Assembly: GCA_963662155.1 (NCBI GenBank)
Contig: OY759261.1
Span: 49,652,414 to 49,716,413 of the forward strand
Direction: 5' to 3'
DNA from: Lamellibrachia columna
Taxonomy: Eukaryota > Annelida > Polychaeta > Sabellida > Siboglinidae
DNA: 64,000 nt
Shown piece after piece: positions 59,930 through 64,000 of the stretch. Numbering within the stretch: the first letter of the stretch is position 1; each line of letters starts with the position of its first letter. The notes below the pieces were generated by a model. The model was not told the origin of the DNA and did no database searches. It saw nothing but the letters and a program-made list of their open reading frames with translations. The position numbers were made by a program, and so were the translations under genes.

Positions 59930-62315
59930 TTTTTTAAATTGGACAACTAAATCTAACAATCCTAACAACCTAAATTTTTTATTTGTAGAATGTATAAGTA
60001 TATTAACTTTTGAAATTCTGTGTACAATCAAACTAAATAATTACACTAAAAGAAGAAAGTATTACAAAAATGCAGATTTTGATAGAATGAGGGTTCAGTT
60101 TTCAAAAATAGATTGGAAAACCAAATTTAAGGATTCAGACGCTAATGTAAATAGACAATGGGAAATCCTAGACAGAATTAAAACTATTGAAAGAAAATAC
60201 ATACCACAAAAAGAAATCTCTAACCACAGGAAGGGAAACTTTCCCCTGAATGCCAAAACTAGAAAGCTGATTAGATATAAAATAGATTACGGACAAGATA
60301 TTATGGAAACAAGAGACAGGAAGAAATATTTAGAGTACTGCAAAATTAGAAACAAAATCAGAGCCTTAACACGAAAACTTTAAAAGAAATTTGAAAGAAC
60401 TATAGCTAATCAATCAAAAAAGAAACCAAAAGCCTTCTGGCAATATTATAAATCCAAAACTACAATCAAACCAGGAATAGGTAAATTAAATATAGATCCA
60501 ACCAATCCCAAATACAACACTACAATAGATGATGGGGAAAACGCAAATATTCTTGCAACCTACTTCACTAGCTGAAGAAACAGAGGAAATACCAACTATA
60601 CCAAGAGTTGAGACTAGTACAATGATGGAAGAGTTAACAGTAACCGACAGCAAAATATTATTGGCATTGAAAAGCCTAAATATAAACAAATCCCCTGGTC
60701 CAGATGAGAAAGGAGCCAGGCTATTGGTGGAACTTTCAAAATCAATCTCTCACCCATTACGTACAATATTTGAAACATCGATAAAAACAGCTAGTATCCC
60801 GAAACTATTGAAAAGGGAAAATTTCAGCTATTTATAAAAAAGGAAACAAGTCATTAGCAAGCAACTACCGCCCAGCAAGCATTACAAGTAGTCTATTTAA
60901 TGCATGGAAAGGATCATTAGAAACCATATTATTGAACGTATGAAGGAAAATTGCCTATTTAGCCAAAAACAATATGGTTTTATATCAGGGCGCCCAATAG
61001 TCCTCCAACTTATAAAAGTTTTAGATAACTGGACCTTGGGACTCGACGACAATGGAAATTACACAGATATCATATGTATGGATTTCCAAAAAGCTTTTGA
61101 CACGGTACCACATAAGAGGTTAATAAATAAATTGGAAACTACAACATTAGGAATGCAATAATAATTTGGATCGAAGCATTTCTCACAGATAGAAAACAAA
61201 AGGTGGCTGTAAATGGTAAAGAATCGAAATGGCACAATGTAACTTCTGGGATACCCCAGGGTTCTGTTATAGGACCGTTACTTTTTGTACTACAGTAACT
61301 ATACATAAACGACCTACCAGAACTAACCAAGTCTGATACATTTCTATTTGCAGATGACATCAAGATATTTAGAACTATTACTGATAAAAAACGACCAGGG
61401 CATTTTACAACCTGACCTAAATACCTTAGAGCAGTGGAGCAACAAATGGTTACTAAAATTTCATCCAAGCAAATGTAAACACATGACTATTGGAAATAAT
61501 AACATTGGAGAAATCAAATATTCTATGACACTTAACAACTCCATATATCACCTCGACACAATTCAAAAACAAAATGACTTAGGGGTTATTATAGACACAA
61601 AGCTATCCTTTGATGACTATATTAACCAAGCAGTAAACAAAGCAACAAAGATGAAAAAAATAATGCGGAGAACTTTCCAATTTCTTTACAAAGATGTGTT
61701 CTTGCCATTATATAAAACAATGGTAAGAATGCATCTTGACTATGCCATAGCAGTATGGTATCCTTACAAAAAACATTGTAATAGAAAACGTCCAAAGAAG
61801 ATCAACAAAAGAATTGCCATGGATGAGAAACTTAACTTAACTATAGAAAGATTAAAATTACTAAAACTTCCCTAATTATCATATAGAAGTCTACGAGGCG
61901 ATACGATTGAAGTTTTTAAAATTATACACAATCTATACGATATTGAATCTTCACCTAAACTCTTAAAATGGGAGGATGCATCCTTCAGGACAGGAAATAA
62001 AGGTCATACTCTAAAATTATTTACTCAGAGCAAAAACAAAAATAAGAAAAAATGCTTTTCCAATCAGAGTGACTGAACCTTGGAATTCCCTCCCGGAAAC
62101 AGTCATTCAAGCAAAATCTGTAAATATTTTTTAAAAAACCGCCCGGACAAATTCTGGTCCAATCAGGAAATTCTGTATAATTTGGAAACACCATTAAAAA
62201 TAAGAACCAGAATTTTAAAACTATTAAAAGACGACGAATAAGATCTGATCATTGAGGAGTCACAAGACTCCTGTGATCAGAACCATCTTAAGGTATCTTA
62301 AGGTAAGGTATGGGA
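59930..62315 (+). mobile_element. 5'-truncated CR1/Jockey-like LINE
   Basis: Coding begins in the linker between endonuclease and reverse transcriptase (YYKNADFDRMRVQFSKIDW, about 60055-60115). Reverse transcriptase blocks follow: NKSPGPDEKGARLL, NYRPASITS, QYGFISGRP, CMDFQKAFDTVPHKRL, SGIPQGSVIGPLLF, FLFADDIKIF and a thumb with LGVIIDTKLSFDDYI, then LYKTMVRMHLDYAIAVW. At least five frame breaks occur (for example 60381, 60836, 61160). The 3' end has a hairpin at 62245-62280 and short TTAAGGTA repeats. Endonuclease is missing, as expected from incomplete reverse transcription. Confidence 0.85.
62245..62310 (+). repeat. LINE 3' hairpin and terminal TTAAGGTA repeats
   Basis: CTGATCATTGAGGAGTC and GACTCCTGTGATCAG form a stem around ACAA; the repeats TTAAGGTATC, TTAAGGTAAGGTA follow. 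CR1-type LINEs end in a stem-loop and short repeats that the reverse transcriptase recognises. Confidence 0.7.
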
Positions 62316-62436
62316 CCCTGTTTGGGGAATATGGTACACCAGACTGAACTATTAAACACAAACATGCCACAATGACATGGCATAAAGGAGCAAGTGACAA
62401 TGGAATTGTATTTTACCATGGCAAAAGGGAGAAAGT

Positions 62437-62664
62437 GTGCGGCCAATAGCAATAAGTGTTATTAAAACAGATGAGATGAGTGAGTATGTGATTCATCCAT
62501 GTGACAAATCAATGTATGTATGTTTGCAAATAATTACAAAAGCCTACAATACTTATCAACTACAACGCGTTCAAGTATACAACTTGGGAAAACATACCTT
62601 TGTAGATTCGAGTGACAATAAGCAGGACATCATGTTTGAGGTGAGCGAGAGCTCTCGCAAATAA
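62437..62664 (+). CDS. Short open frame, unrecognised
   Basis: 75 codons with mixed composition (for example EYVIHPCDKSMYVCLQIITK) in the gap between the two LINEs. No family, no clear Kozak context and no splice partner. Listed only because the composition is more protein-like than in most frames here. Confidence 0.2.
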   Translation: MRPIAISVIKTDEMSEYVIHPCDKSMYVCLQIITKAYNTYQLQRVQVYNLGKHTFVDSSDNKQDIMFEVSESSRK

Positions 62665-62912
62665 ATAATGGGAATATAGTCATCAGCTAAAATAGTTATT
62701 ATTCGCTCTTATATATAAGAGCTAACTTTTGTAGCCACACACTCCTATTAGTATATAGTAGGCCAGCACGTAGTGGCCTAAACAGCTACAAATGTGTAAC
62801 GTATATTTAGTAAACTGGCGCGTAGAGGTTTAAATAGCTACGACTGCACCTCCTATATAGCGGACTACCGTGATTAGAAATGACAGAGATGGAAGAAAGG
62901 GTGGAGGCTGTC

Positions 62913-64000
<1,088 letters not shown>

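Overview
This 64 kb window is nuclear DNA from an animal, most likely a marine invertebrate such as a mollusc or another lophotrochozoan. That placement is an inference with low certainty. It rests on short exons with GTAAGT-type donors and pyrimidine-tract acceptors, Kozak-context starts, CR1/Jockey-like LINEs, Gypsy, hAT, piggyBac and Harbinger elements, very long microsatellites and BIR-domain genes. There is no operon, ribosome binding site, CRISPR array or other prokaryotic structure, and I found no rRNA or tRNA gene.

Layout. 1-14 kb: AT-rich non-coding DNA, probably intronic or intergenic, with microsatellites, small minisatellites, a pogo-like terminal repeat and a 330-bp dispersed repeat present twice. 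14.1-18.2 kb: a CpG-richer stretch holding a candidate 5' exon (minus strand) and the best cellular gene of the window, a three-exon, 402-residue ankyrin-repeat gene on the minus strand (18127 to 15787) with a probable GC-AG intron. 22.3-24.1 kb: a foldback element with about 680-bp inverted terminal repeats. 25.6-26.3 kb: a glutamine-rich exon-like segment next to a 36-bp minisatellite; a diverged inverted copy lies at 30.7 kb. 27.2-29.1 kb: exons of an unrecognised minus-strand gene. 29.6-30.1 kb: relic of a hAT-type zinc finger. 30.9-32.8 kb: a 68-bp satellite array. 32.8-37.3 kb: a degenerate Gypsy element (LTR edges, gag, protease, reverse transcriptase, integrase). 37.6-39.0 kb: a broken Harbinger element (MADF gene plus transposase end). 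39.0-41.5 kb: a CpG-rich island with a damaged, intron-containing four-BIR inhibitor-of-apoptosis-like gene. 41.6-47.0 kb: coiled-coil exons, duplicated, and a LINE reverse transcriptase split by a 43-bp satellite. 48.9-49.3 kb: a 39-bp Gln-rich repeat. 49.9-59.1 kb: a second Gypsy relic, opened by a 43-bp satellite, by one hAT-like element, and by a second hAT-like element that itself holds a piggyBac. 59.9-62.3 kb: a 5'-truncated CR1/Jockey-like LINE with its 3' hairpin. 62.9-63.7 kb: a 760-bp pure (AC)n tract, then the endonuclease of another LINE running off the end.

The common thread is that tandem arrays have arisen inside retroelement coding sequence: a 27-bp unit repeating the protease active site, a 43-bp unit copied from a reverse transcriptase, a 43-bp array splitting a LINE, and a 21-bp array just before a polypurine tract. 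I see this as the most unusual feature of the window. Nothing here looks like a new multi-gene system; the BIR gene and the exon-derived satellites are the parts most worth testing.
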